64,000 nucleotides of DNA from Astrothelium macrocarpum (GCA_021030915.1 JAGEMR010000042.1:1-64000); one strand, 5' to 3'; counted from the stretch's first letter, positions 36,323-48,685 are shown. The notes: generated by a model from the sequence alone, not told the origin. Program-made: numbers and translations.

Positions 36323-37960
36323 GCCAGCGCTGAAGTCGTCACAAATCCAGCTTGCATCGTTCCGTCCCGTGAAGCCTCGTGGCAGCGTCACATGGGAGCT
36401 TGTGCAGGTATAGCATCGGTAATGTACATAACTCGCTTTCCTGCATGCAAATCCGGGGTCGGCGAATCGATTGGCCGAGGTCCCTGCCTAGGTCACCTGA
36501 TGGCGCGATTTTAGCGTCTTGGCTTTGTTGACACCAAAACAATGATCGACACAGTTCTGGACCAGCAACGCAAAAAGCAGCAATTTCCTGTTGGCGGCGC
36601 TCAAAAGGCTACTTATTGTCCAGCGATCTTTTCCACAATGATCAGGGCATAATGCAGCAAATTTGGAGGATTTCACCAGGTGTTAGCCCGGTGGCCAGCT
36701 GGCCAGGTGTGGATTGCGGTTTGGATTGCGGTTTGATCTTCTCCCCATCGGCGATTTTCTGATCTCATCGCGGCCCGAACGGGGCAGGGTCTGATATCAG
36801 AAGCTCCGCTGGAGATCTTGGATTCATTGGCGTAATGAGGGTAGCCGGAGAGGACATTGGCCAGCATGACCAGGTTCCCATCTCCTCGTGATTTCAGGGA
36901 CTTCTTCAGCCCCGCAGGTTTAATGAAGAAGACTGAGCATTCCATGCAGTTGCCTTCTTGAGACAGACTCGCTGAGCAGCAATGATCGTCAATGAGGACG
37001 TGGCTCGCCGGGGTCTACGGGCGAGGCATGGCCAGCCATTTCGCGGTGATGACGCAGTGAGCAGATGTAAATAAACAAAGTGGCAAAGTCGAGAAAACAT
37101 TTTTGTTGACTCGCCATGAAACTTCTTACGAACCAACGCGACGCTTGCTCAGACTCGTGTTTCATTGCACTTGGTTTTTCTAGCCAGCTTTTGGCTCGAA
37201 GCTCTTTGCGGAGGGTTAGGAGCGAGTGTCTGGCGCCGACCCTGCTTTGATTGCGGCTGCCCCCGTCTTGAGAGGCCAATAACGGGTCCCGGCTGACCGC
37301 CAGCGCCGCAGCACGCGTCCCTTCAACGCAGCAGGGCTCCTTCTCCGTCGAACGCTTGCCAACTTTTTCTCGTTCCTTCTTCTACAACCCCTCTCTGCTG
37401 CGCATCTATCCGTATATCTTGCTGTTGCCGCCCGGTTCGGGCATCTCGTCTCTGCTGCGTGTTGGGGCGCTGAGCCAGAGACGCCTACAACAGTCGGACA
37501 CGCGGTTGATGAGCGCATTCGCATTGTTTACCTATCCGCCGCATTCCTTTCGCCACCTTGGCCGTCTGCCAGTCACGAGACTAATAGGCAACAGTAAACA
37601 ACAGTCACCTCAGTGAACAATCCTACGCGAAATCGACTCACTACAACCTGCTTTGGATTCTGATAGCTTGCTGCTTTCGCTGCGGTGAATGGCGTGCATG
37701 TCATAACCCGACCGCGCGTGCTCCTGGACACTAACCAAGGAAACTCCGTGCATTCAATTGACTTGAGCTGCATTTATAAAGCATCCTAAATCGACTAGAC
37801 ACGCGTCTTATCGTTATCGATTCCGCATCTGCGCCATCGCACCAACGCCTTTGGAGATATTTGAAATCGTCCACAACACCCGATCAAATCCTCACCGCTC
37901 AGTCTCCACACGAATATTTACCTCAGGACAACGATTACCGTGTATGGAAATCGTCTGATC
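36323..37960. other. Divergent promoter region of transporter and Wee1 genes
   Basis: About 1.6 kb between two divergent starts. Frames here are chance products of GC-rich sequence. The right part probably forms a long Wee1 5' leader: it has an upstream ATG near 37687 followed by a very short frame, and another at 37944. Confidence 0.45.
37944..37958 (+). promoter_or_regulatory. Minimal upstream ORF (Met-Glu-Ile-Val-stop) before Wee1
   Basis: ATG GAA ATC GTC TGA ends two bases before the Wee1 ATG at 37961. A ribosome starting here could reinitiate poorly at so short a distance, or leaky scanning would be needed. Its effect on Wee1 translation is inference. Confidence 0.45.
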
Positions 37961-40900
37961 ATGGAACTTGAATACTCTCCGCATCGAGCCGGCGGCAGTC
38001 TGCACCTATTGTCTCCAAATCACGTACATATGCATGCGGGCGAATTTCCGAGTATTAAACAACTTCGGCGCTCATTGTCTCGTTCGCCGTCCAAACAGTC
38101 ACCCATGCGCCCAAACAATCCACGCAACACCCGCTCGGGCTCCGCATCTCCGCAATCGCCTCTGTCGCCGTCGACTTTATCCCAGGTTTTCTTCGCTCCA
38201 TCCAGTACCTTCCAAAAGTCAGCTAGCGCATCAGTCACAACGCCTTCAGCTACACCTGTGCCGGGCACGGCCAAAAAGACAAAATTTGCTCTTCGAAGGA
38301 CCGCACCAGCGAGGACATCCTCAGCCTCCACAAGAAGACAGTCACCCAAGAGTCCAATACGTCGTGCATTGAGTGACAACACAAACCAAGCCAACGTCAA
38401 CGACGCACTTACGGCCCTCACTGCTGGAGAAGAAAACAAGTGCCCCCAATTGGATGGAAATTCTTCTCCAGACGATCGTCCAATGTCGGGAATGAAGTTT
38501 CAGTTGGACGATGAGCCCATCCACTTTGAGTCCCTCAAGGCCAGAAGCGAAGGCGTTGCCAAACTCCGGCACTCGCCTCCTGCAAGGTCGAGTCCTCTCA
38601 AGCGGAGTGACGGTGTAATGAATTTGGAGCAGGCTACATTTGGTAGTCCGAGAGCAAAACGTAGAAGCCTCCATGGTTCAACCTTTGGCCCTGATTTTAG
38701 CATTTTCGATTTTGCTGAGTCTGCCGGCTTTACTAGCAACTCGGACTCAGCAAATCCGCAAGATAATGCTCCAGACTCGACAAATTCTACCACGCCCACA
38801 GCTACACCATACGTTAGTCGAGCATCACCAAGAAAACCCAATTCGTTACGAAAGTCGACTTTACAGCAGCGATATGGCAGCAATATCAACCGCTCCAAAC
38901 TATTCCAAGACGCAGAGCCCGTCGAGTCGCCGAATCTCTTCAAAAGTAGGAACCGAATGTCTTTAGATAGTGCCCTCTCCTTCAAAATCAGCGATGACGA
39001 CTCTCCATTTCAGCGGCCTCAAGTCAACGAAGCTGCCTCGTTCCTTTCCCCTGGCAAACAGCCACAGCTTCGCGGTGGTCATGCTGATCCACGCCCACAT
39101 CCCCTTTCAAAGGCCCTTACTCCATCATCTTCGGTATCGAGTATCCCTGATGAATCTCCTACGCATGTAGCTCAAATTCCACCAGAGTCTACCAAGCCTT
39201 CAGTAAGCTTCTCAAAGTCGTTACCCATTGGCACTGCCAGACCGCAAGGAATCAGCGCATTGTTTCAACGACCACCTTCTGGCGAGACATCTGGCGAGTC
39301 ATTCGCAACTCCAGACTACAAAAATGCCAAGCCTTTGCCTCAGGCATTCATGTCCACGGGACTAATTTCCAAGCGTAACCGCAACATGGATGGTCCAGAT
39401 GGTAGCTTTTATGCCAATCCCGCTATGCCAGATACGCCTTCAAAAAAGTTTAGCTTTCCAGTGTTGACTGCAACACCAGCTCCACCGAATGGTTTGGGAA
39501 AATCGACTAAGCCTAGACATTCTTTTGGCACCCCTTCAACACCATTCAGTCCTCATCCTGCCAAGGTCTCTCCGGAAGCATTTGGGAAGGGCGTATCGAT
39601 ATTCGGCTCACGTGCCAGGCCTGAGCTTTCGCGCCGTGCAAGCTTTCTGAGTAATGATGGTGAAGACGCTTCTCAGAGTACTGCAGCTCATCTCGATAGC
39701 CAGTCCAGCAACGATGAGCTCCCGCCAACCCCAACAAAGGGATCGTCTGGCATCGGTAGACCGCAGTCCAAAGGCAAATCCAATAGCTTGAGGAGCAGTC
39801 TTTTGGGGAGGAGGACATCATTAGGAACAGATACTTTCATTGCACCAGAGCCTACGGAAGCTCCCAGTCAGCTTAACCTAGAAGGCTCAAGCCCACCTGC
39901 ATTTACTGGACGCTCTTCTCCACATACCCCATCACATTCATTCACACCACCTGATCCAAGCTTACTCTCAATTTCTGTCGAAGATCGCCAGAACCTCCTC
40001 GCAACTTCTGTGGGAAACAGAAGGGTCTCAAGCTTTCCTCCAGCAACGCCAACAACTACTCGCGACCAGCCCTTCAGCTTCAGCTTTGGCCAAAGCGCGA
40101 TGTCGCTGTCGTACAAGAATGATGTTGACACGAGTATAACTTCTCGTTTTGGCAAGATTTCTATTCATGGAGTAGGCGAATTTTCCGAAGTGTATCGAGT
40201 CGAGAAGCCCTTGGAAGTAGGTCCTGAACATCTCCAAGATCAGACCCGATATATCGGACATGTTTGGGCCATTAAAAAGACCAAGAAACCTTATATTGGT
40301 CAGAGAGATCGGGAACGCAAATTGCGTGAAGTCGAGATCTTGAAGGCTTTGCGAGGGCACGAGCACATCGTGAGTTTGTTCGACTCCTGGGAGTCCAAGA
40401 ATCATCTATACATTCAGACCGAGTTCTGTGAAAACGGCAATCTTCGGGATTTCCTTAATCAGACTGGATTTAAAGGACGCTTGGATGACTTTAGGATCTG
40501 GAAAATCCTTCTAGAGCTTTCTCAAGTAAGTTGGACTTCTCGTAGTCTCCCAATCCGTACTGATGTAATCGACAGGGACTTCAGTATATCCATGATAATG
40601 GATTTATCCATCTCGATCTGAAACCTGCTAACATTCTGATCGACTGGGAGGGTGTTTTGAAGATTGGTGATTTTGGGATGGCATCCTACTGGCCAGCCCC
40701 ATCGGATATTGAAGGCGAAGGCGATCGCGAGTACATAGGCCCTGAAGTATTACATGGCCAATTCGACAAACCTGCCGACATCTTCGCTTTGGGTATGATC
40801 CTTCTGGAGATTGCGGCAAATTGCGTGCTCCCCGACAATGGGACAAGTTGGCAGCGCCTGAGGAGCGGTGACATCAGTGACGTTCCAAGCTTGACCCACA

Positions 40901-41307
40901 GTTCTGACAGCAGCCTACAGAGGGACGAATCAGGCGATCCAGTTACAAATTCATTCTTTGGCAGCACCTCTAATGACACTTTACTGGGGTCGGATCCAGC
41001 CGATGATGACCTGAGCTTTCTCAAGCCCACAATTTCGAAACCAGCCAAGGCAGAAGGTCGTGTAAATCCTCCGAACTTTATGGTGGACCGAGATGATTCC
41101 CAGGCTCTCGAAAATGTCGTGCAGTGGATGATCTGTCCTGAACCTAGACAACGTCCTGTAGTCGACCAGATCTTGAGTTGCGGTGGTGTCATGTGGGTAG
41201 AACAGAGGAGGCGAGCAGGTGCGACAGTATACGAGGGGACTTGGGGACCCGAAGACAATGTCTTGGGAACTGAAGTGGGAGGAGACGTTGATATGCTCGA
41301 TGCCTAG
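37961..41307 (+). CDS. ankA: Wee1-type mitosis inhibitor kinase
   Basis: Kinase that phosphorylates the inhibitory tyrosine of Cdc2/Cdk1 and delays mitosis; A. nidulans AnkA and S. pombe Wee1 are the relatives. Two exons (37961-40525, 40576-41307) give 1098 residues. Residues 1-~725 are a disordered Ser/Pro-rich tail with many SP/TP sites, typical of Wee1 N-termini. The kinase domain follows: GEFSEVYRVEKPL, ATP-binding Lys in VWAIKKTKKP, helix C EVEILKALRGHEHIV, then catalytic HLDLKPANILI, KIGDFGMASYWP and GDREYIGPEVL. The intron falls just before YIHDNGFIHLDL. The C-lobe carries a Ser/Asp-rich insertion of about 70 residues. The open frame begins at a GTG, but the first ATG is 37961. Confidence 0.95.
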
Positions 41308-42514
41308 ACATGTATAAGAGGAGGATCTGTTAGGAAAGAACGAGGTATTCTGGACAGCAAAGATATCTCACGGCCATACCTGCACTACCCTCCAAAGGTC
41401 GTCATCACGCGACATGTGCGACTTTCGAATCACACAATCCTATCAATCCACAATTCTATCAACCTACAATTTCATCGTCAATATCTACGGTCCTGCAAAA
41501 ATTATCGGCAACACCAAACTCATGAAGAACACCAATCACACAACACAAAAGACGAAAAATACATTGCATTAAGCATTCATTGTATCATGGTTTAAACGGC
41601 ACACACTGGCTTTGCATCAATCGATTCACACGGAAATGGGTTCACGGCGTTCATTAAATTCGGGGGGGAAATTTGGGAATTCGAACGGGGAGGTCATCAT
41701 CACGGCCAGGCGCCTTGGCTTAATCTGATTTTTCACTCGCCCATGACGGACGACTGGATGACCGGAACGGCTGATTACATACTTTAACGAAGGATTACCA
41801 ACAGAGAGGAGTAACGGGCGGAGGGATTAGCGCAAGGGATATGTAGAGGGGGAGAGGGAACAAGATTGCTAAACTTGCAGGATGACATCGACGGAAATCG
41901 TTTGCTTCTGTGCTTGCTTGTGGCGGAAAGACTTTGGCTCTACTGTAGCTTACTGTATCTGGCCAAACACCTCGCGTGTCTGAGTCCTTCAACGAGTAGT
42001 GTTAGCTAGTCATCTTGCTGCTTTGCTGGAACTGGTCGGGGGGGTGGAAGGGAACAGTCTACGTATGAGTCGTCTTTACTTGTTGAGGGTCTTGCTGGGA
42101 AATTTGCTGAGAGGAATCGGATTGTTAGACAGATCGTCTGGGCAGAAGTGGTCGCCAATGTACGGTAGTAGTATGCTATCATGAAATTTTGGTAAAAACT
42201 TCTATTCTCAACTGTGAAACGCGCCAATCGGTGAACCTTGAAATGCTCAAGCGATGTAAGGTCTGAAGCCCCGGACCATTCCTCGTCCTTTCTTTGATAG
42301 GCTAGATAAGATCCATGCTTATAATCATTTATATAGTTATATGCCTCGTAATGCTCCCACAAATAAATTAATGAGTGAAATGTTTATGTCATTCATAGGG
42401 CGCGATTTCGTATACTATTGTCTCTGCCAAGTGAAAAGATCCGTCAAGCACTTTCTGTTAGTATCCGAACGGCCTGGATTCTGAAGTCAAATGTGAAATT
42501 GAGACACTGCTCGT
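41308..42514. other. Intergenic, no supported gene
   Basis: About 1.2 kb after the Wee1 stop, presumably including its 3' untranslated region. Frames on the minus strand (around 42006-42362) have no recognisable features. Confidence 0.35.
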
Positions 42515-43021
42515 TCACATACAGGACCAATAAGACCAACATCTCCATGAAGAACCTGCATTACCTATCTCTTTTGGGCAATAACTATTAAGTCCATCAT
42601 AAACCAAAATACAAACATACTTTAGCATCCAAATTCCCAGTCCAGCAGGCGGCGGCGTCAATTCCAGCGCCTGCAAGAACTGCGCCAAATTGCCCTGCAC
42701 ATTATTCCCCCTTTGAATCGCCGAGCCTGCCCCATCTTGCGCACTCGTCAACTTCCCCAGCACTGCCGCCTTCGCATCTAGCGGTAGCTCTACTACAGCA
42801 TCAATCTGCTTTGCCAGATCGCCCGAATGAGACAAACGTATAGTAGTAAACTCAGTCTGCACTTTGTTCCCAAACTTCGCGTCGATCGTGAAATTTGGTT
42901 TTTTCTCTAACAGTTTATGGTCGGTGATTAGGACTTTCGGAAACTCTTCGACGCAGACTTTGATGCCGGCGAACTCGGTCAAGGCTTGCGTGGTGTTCTC
43001 CTGTAAGCTGGTGACGGTCAT
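42515..43021 (-). CDS. Hypothetical protein of about 168 residues
   Basis: Not recognised. The frame starts at a clean ATG (MTVTSLQENTTQALTEF) and its first ~135 residues look like a real soluble protein with balanced composition (VCVEEFPKVLITDHKLLEKK and VELPLDAKAAVLGKL). The last ~35 residues of the unspliced frame are Trp/Ser/Cys-rich and doubtful. A donor GTATGTTTG at 42620 with acceptor at 42556 would replace them with a hydrophobic tail and move the stop to 42444. A CT-repeat (GA on the plus strand) lies 30 bases upstream of the ATG, in the leader. No signal peptide is evident. Confidence 0.45.
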   Translation of the reverse strand: MTVTSLQENTTQALTEFAGIKVCVEEFPKVLITDHKLLEKKPNFTIDAKFGNKVQTEFTTIRLSHSGDLAKQIDAVVELPLDAKAAVLGKLTSAQDGAGSAIQRGNNVQGNLAQFLQALELTPPPAGLGIWMLKYVCILVYDGLNSYCPKEIGNAGSSWRCWSYWSCM

Positions 43022-43049
43022 GACTGGATTGCCATGTTCGGAGTCGTGA

Positions 43050-43080
<31 letters not shown>

Positions 43081-44136
43081 CCTAGTGGAGATAAGGTTGG
43101 TGGTGCTGGTTCCCAGGGCTTGGGAGATGATGGCGAGGGCGCTGCCGAATTCGAGGGCGCAGACCTTGGGGCCGTCGATTGTAGACTTGGTTAATGCTGA
43201 AGGAGAGGTAGTTCTTTGGTATTTGCGTAGTGTGATGAATTGTAATTGGGTGTTTCTGAAAGTTTAGTAGGAGATTGCTTTTCGACCTGACTGATGAGAG
43301 TAGAGCTGATGGGAATTTTGAGTATTATTTACATTTTATAAAGTTAGATTGAATGGCCATGAAGCTCACCATACGGATTCTGAATAAAATTACGCTGTAC
43401 AACGCGTCTTACCTGTTCTTTCCTCACCCATCTCAAGAGCGCCTTCTTCATATGCGTGATCATCACAGAAAAGCTTCCCAGGTGGTCGTGAGAAGCTTTG
43501 TGAGGGTACCCGCAGATACGATGTCATTGATTGCTACCCAAAACAAGCTCAAAGATTTACCTTGACGACTAGATATGCGGTAACATCACGTCGCTAACAT
43601 GACGACTCAAGACTACAGATATGCTGAGCTCAGGTCAAGTAGTTGGATGGCTTGAAAGATAGGTTTTGCCAGTGCTTGACTCCGTGTCGGATGTTTTCTA
43701 AACGGGTTTAGCGCATGAGCCAGCTCAGCAGTATACAGACTTCTGCCCTTCACAACCCTTTTGGAGCACTACTCCTTCAGTGGTTTGTACTCTACAATGA
43801 AACCCTTTCTGTCGTTTGATCTGTGCAAAAGAGCAAGGCTTTGAAATCGGTTATGAGGCACCTTTAGGTAGTACTGCACTGCCACATCTGGCAGAAACCC
43901 GAGTCTGCCTTGATCTGTGAGTCTAGCCGCTTTGCAGCAAGGTAGCCCTGGGGTGCGGCAAATCAGCGCCGCCATAGCATGGCAGGTCAAGTTTCGTAGC
44001 ACTGCTTAGCTACTTAATCCAGTCATCTCCTTAAGATCGAGCGAGGAAAGTGTTAGGACGAAGATTAAGTATCTTCTTGAAATCTCTCTTGGCGGGCAAT
44101 CTCGCTTGGCTTAGTGTACAACGGCAGTCATTTTTT
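43022..44136. other. Intergenic, no supported gene
   Basis: About 1.1 kb between divergent genes. It starts with a (GA)n microsatellite. The rest has no gene-like frame. Confidence 0.35.
43051..43077. repeat. (GA)13 microsatellite
   Basis: About 13 uninterrupted GA units, which read as a CT tract on the strand of the adjacent hypothetical gene, 30 bases upstream of its ATG. CT-rich leaders are common near fungal transcription starts. Confidence 0.8.
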
Positions 44137-47100
44137 ATGGAGCCGCTTTCTGCGTTTTCGCTTGCTGTCAACGTTTTAGAACTCATTGATTTTAGTTACG
44201 AGTTGGTATCTGGAGCCTATGAGATTTGCCACTCCGAAACTGGAGAGATTGCGAGACTCGGGGAGCTACGACTTATCACAGAGCACCTATCTTTTCTTAC
44301 CGAGAAAGTAGATGCTGCTGCCAAGAAACAAAGAGCACAATCCGAAGAGGAGTGTCCGTCCGCCAACCGACATGAGAAGGAGCAGGAAAAACTTGCAGCA
44401 GAAAGCAAACAGGTTGCTATTGAGCTCTTAGCTGTACTTGACAAAGTAAAATGCAATGGAAAAGTCACAGTATGGAACAGTCTTCGTCAAGCCCTACAAT
44501 GTATATGGCAGCAATCGCAAATCGATGCGCTGGAGAAAAAATTAGGCCGCTTTCGTGAAGCTATGGTATTCAGCCTTCTAGCCAGTCTCCGGTAATTGGG
44601 CTCTTGTCCCGCTGATTCACTAGGACTGATCGTATATTTAGGGAGCAAGCGCTGCGTTCGGATAGAGAGCAAGTGAAAACACGTCGTGCCGTGCAAACCA
44701 TCCACAACAACACACATACTATTGGGCAAGCATTCCTCAAGCATGTTGAGAATTCAAGAACTTGGCATGCTGATCTTATAGACGCTATACATGACTGTAG
44801 CTGGCAGACAGTCCAGAAATTCGCGATTCTCAAAGCATCTGATGGAGTTTCTGGACAAGATCAGGATCAATTGGAGGTTGCGTTGCGTCGAAGCATCGTT
44901 GAATCTCTTTGCTTTCTAGGTATGCAAGACCGTTACAGCCGAGTCATTGAAGCCCACAAGAAAACTTTTGAATGGATTTTCAGAGATCCCAAGACCACTG
45001 GTAAGCCATGGGCAAGCTTTGTCGGTTGGCTTGAGAGCGGCCGGGGCATCTATTGGATCACGGGTAAACCTGCTTCAGGCAAATCAACGTTGATGAAATT
45101 CATCCTCAACGACCCACGAAGTCTTCTCCACCTTCATAAATGGGCCGATGACAGTCACTTGGTACTCGGTACATTCTTTTTTTGGCTTGCTGGTAATACG
45201 ATGCAGAAATCTCAAGCCGGCCTTTTGCAGTCGCTTTTGTACGATGCTCTTCGTCATGACCTGACTTATACCTCAAAGGCTTTTCCCCGGCGTTGGGAAA
45301 TTTGCAAGCTGTTCGGCGAAGACAGACGTCCTTGGGATTGGCAAGAGCTTGTCACTGCACTGAAAATACTTGTGGACAGCAGTGACAGAAAGTTTTTCTT
45401 TCTCATTGATGGCTTAGACGAATTTGACGGAGATCACAAAGACCTTGTCGATGTTATAAAAGACATCGCACTATCCCCGAACGTCAAGATCTGTGTGTCT
45501 AGCCGTCATCTGATGGTCTTTGAGGAGGCATTTCACCACAGACCAAGCCTAATGCTTCAGGACCTCACTTACCCTGACATACAATTTTACGTGAATAGCA
45601 AGTTCTACGAGAATCCCAGCTTCAGGGCCATGGAAGCACGTGACCCAAAACTCACTTCGGCAATAATTGAAGATGTATCCGAAAAAGCCAGGGGGGTATT
45701 CTTGTGGGTTCGACTTGTTGTTCAGTCCTTATTGGACGGAATAAGGAACGGAGATCAAGCTTCAGATCTGTCCCGACGAATAAACTCACTACCACTTGAT
45801 CTAGAAGCGCTCTTCCATAGCCTCTTAGACAGCCTAGATCCATTCTATCTTGAGCACGCCTCGAGGCTCTTTCAAATTGTACGCGCAGCATTTGAGCCAC
45901 CAACCCTACTGGACCTGTCCTTTGCCGACGAAGAAGACCAAAATCTTGCTCTATCCAGTGCAGTTAAGCCGCTTACCGATACTCAGAAGCTTACACGATG
46001 CCAGCTGATGAGACGCCGACTCATTAGCCGGTGCAGGGGTTTGATTGAAGTGTCTGGCAGTGCCAAGTTCCTGAGATGTGTGGATGACGCTGGCTTTATA
46101 ATCTTGACAGATCAGTTGGATGAACAAGAGCCTACCGAGACCTTAGAACCCGCCAAACCCAGTCATTTTGGGCCGGAAAACGCAGAAGCCATCTCGATGC
46201 TCAAGGTCGAATACCTTCATCGAACCGTCAAGGTTTTTTTGAGAATCCGGGAGTGTGGCCTACAATTGTAGAGCGAACTCCAGACACATTCACACCTTAT
46301 CAGCCTTTATGTCGGGCTCAAATCCTATTACTTAAGACCATGGACTCAAGCAAAAAGTTTTTAGATCGATTTTGGGATATTGTTCCGAGCTGCATCGAAT
46401 ACGCCGTGCGAACGGAGGAGCATCTGAATGAGGCTCAGATCCAGGATCTCGACGAGCTGGATAAGGTGGGACGGGAGCTTTCCAATCGTGATCAGTGGCA
46501 ATCTGGTACGGATTCTCGACAAACAGAACATCATTGGGTGACCAGCAGCTCCTCCGTGCGCAAATGTTGCCGTTCCTTTATACATCTAGTGGCTTTTCAC
46601 GGCTTGGTAAGCTATTTGAATGTGAAGCTTGACCATATCTCCATTTCCAAAGACGTCCAGCTTCTCATCGCTGCTTTTGCCATGTTAGAACTGCTACTTA
46701 TAACTGACTACGATCCAAGACCCCTAGACGGTAGACGAGTAGTTCCCACTGTTCAGTTCATTTTGGAAAATAGGGGAAATCCGAACGCCTGTCACAGAGC
46801 AGTCCATCCTGCGAGTGGATATTGTCACGATTCGACACCTTGGCAGACACTCCTCGCTGCTTTACCATGGAACATACCTCATAACGATGGTGGCCAGGCT
46901 CTGGTCAAGATATTAAAGCTATTTATCAAACACGGAGCGAGTCCATCAGTAGCTCAAGCGTCGACCAGATGGTCACAATTGCGGGTATCACGCCATCGTG
47001 AGTTTAAAGAAGTTGCTTCACTGCTGGACAGGGAACAAAGTCGCCATGAGCCCAAGACAGCCTCTGGTAACCGTTCACTGCTTCCCACCGGGATATTCGC

Positions 47101-47215
47101 CTTTCGGAAGCCAGAACTTTTGAGCCCAACCACCGCGGTTTCTATCCCTGTAGAAGGCTCAACACAGAATCGCACTAGCGTTTCCCGCTTGAAGAGAATG
47201 TTATGGCAGAGATAG
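44137..47215 (+). CDS. NACHT STAND receptor, frame interrupted near 46240
   Basis: Second NLR-like signalling ATPase. It starts MEPLSAFSLAVNVLELIDF, the usual helical N-terminal domain of fungal STAND proteins. An intron at 44592-44641 joins in frame. NACHT follows: Walker A GKPASGKST near residue 293, Walker B FFLIDGLDEFDGD, then KARGVFLWVRLVVQSLL and VEYLHRTVK. The frame then stops at 46271 (694 residues). The next frame (-1), open to 47215, continues the family sequence with ENPGVWPTIVERTP and a ~320-residue C-terminal region, probably with degenerate ankyrin-like repeats (LFIKHGASP). The switch sits at a run of seven T (46234-46240). With the shift the product would be about 1009 residues. 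Mutation, base-calling error or ribosomal frameshift are all possible. Confidence 0.8.
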
Positions 47216-48097
47216 ATGTCGTAGGAAACCCAGGGGTTCCTGGTGTACTGTATCAATATGTAGGTACAGAAACCGCGTTTTGCCCCAGTCATGAAGAATT
47301 CATAACGTCGTTGTTACCTCGCCTTCGGCGCATTGCAAGGACACTGCATTCATAGCGCAAGCTTTCGGTCCCACCTCTCGGCGATACGATGTCAAATGTG
47401 ACCTGTACTACAGTTTCTTCCAAGCCGATTTGCATACACTCAAGATGGCTGAGGTACGTACAAAATATAGTAGATGGGCTCTGGATGTCACATCACTTTG
47501 AGCAAACCGTTGGTTCCAACACGCTATCTTAATTGTTTTCTTGCGGTTATCGAAATCGCTGTTGTATTAGAAGCTAAATACTTTGCAGTTGTATTTTGAG
47601 TTGTTCTACGATGGTGTTGTATGAATAACTCTTTCCAAACCTTGCATGGGTATCGGTGTTAAGATGATGATTAACGGGTCGATTACACTAGCTACATGTG
47701 TCTCTAGAGTACATTGTTTTCCACAGTGTCTTTGTTCAATCTTCTTAATTGCCTAGCCTAAGCTAGCCCTGGACTAAACCTCTCGGAGGAAAAACCTTGG
47801 GGTGCATCCACAGTGTCTCCGGTCTTTTGTCACCTGATCGCGAAGGTAGGTAATTCCACCTGTTGAAATCAGAATTCCTGTGGATTCGTATGTGGACTAC
47901 GGCTGCTATTTACGTTTCCATCTGGTACACACTAGGTGTCAGCCTGACTAGTTCCAACACCACCATCGTATCCACAGCATAATCAAATCAATCATTTCCA
48001 CAGCGTTTGTCCACAATTGGCCTAGCAGCGAGGCCATCAGCAGCTTTAGGAGTGGAGAAAGCTAGGTTGCCAAGCCTAGGAAGAAGAGATGAGAGAT

Positions 48098-48178
48098 GGG
48101 GGTGATAAGATTCGAACTCACGACCAACAGCTTTTGAGTAAATACCTGAGCTGACCTCTCGGTTAGCTGATGTGACCG
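48098..48178 (-). pseudogene. tRNA-like sequence (B box, possible A box)
   Basis: On the minus strand, GGTCGTGAGTTCGAATC has the form of a tRNA variable loop, T arm and B box, and about 38 bases upstream AGCTCAGG resembles an A box. The T stem pairs only with G-T help, the acceptor ends do not pair and the anticodon loop lacks the conserved U33. It is therefore not an intact tRNA; a pseudogene or a SINE head are both possible. Confidence 0.3.
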
Positions 48179-48384
48179 GTCAAAAGTTGATCCTTCCCGT
48201 ACCTATCAGAAAATCACCTCAACTGACCTCTCAAATGCCTCACCTGACCTCTCATCTCAACTTATCTTTTAAAAGAGTTAATAAATATGAGAGGTCGTAT
48301 TAATTATGTGACCTCTGACCTGAGGGGTCAGATCAGCTCGACATTTTGAGAGGTCGAATCAGCTAGCGGAGAGGTCAGCCTCAG
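48145..48384. mobile_element. Inverted-repeat element with GAGAGGTCAGC motifs
   Basis: The left arm (48145-48177) is nearly the reverse complement of the right arm (48352-48384); both contain GAGAGGTCAGC and ATCAGCTA. The interior carries further copies of TGACCTCTC and its complement, and the right arm is partly duplicated up to about 48408. It has no coding capacity, so it resembles a non-autonomous foldback or MITE-type element. Confidence 0.5.
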
Positions 48385-48685
48385 CTAGCGGAGAGATCAG
48401 CCCAGCTATAACCTGGCAGCGCTCTTCTACCATTACGCCACCAACTGATGCTTTAATGCCCCGTATCGGTGTTAAACATCCGCAAATTCCGTTCATTTGA
48501 CCGGTCCCTTCGGATTTAGTAGGATAACCACGGATAATGCACCATAAAGAGCTCCTTTGCTCTGATAAGTCTATGTGTCTAAAGTCATTCATTGTCTCAT
48601 CATTCTCTGCTCCTTGACCTAACTTCTTAATACAAATTTCATGCATTACTCCCATTGTATCTAGTTATCTTGAAGCAAAGCAAGC

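Larger units (their letters stand above)
47216..48685. other. Intergenic with inverted-repeat element
   Basis: About 1.5 kb with no gene-like frame. It holds the inverted-repeat element at 48145-48384 and a tRNA-like sequence on its left. Confidence 0.4.

Noticed and set aside
48098..48178. Intact tRNA gene
   Set aside because: The acceptor ends do not pair and the anticodon loop lacks U33, so only a tRNA-like or pseudogene call is kept.
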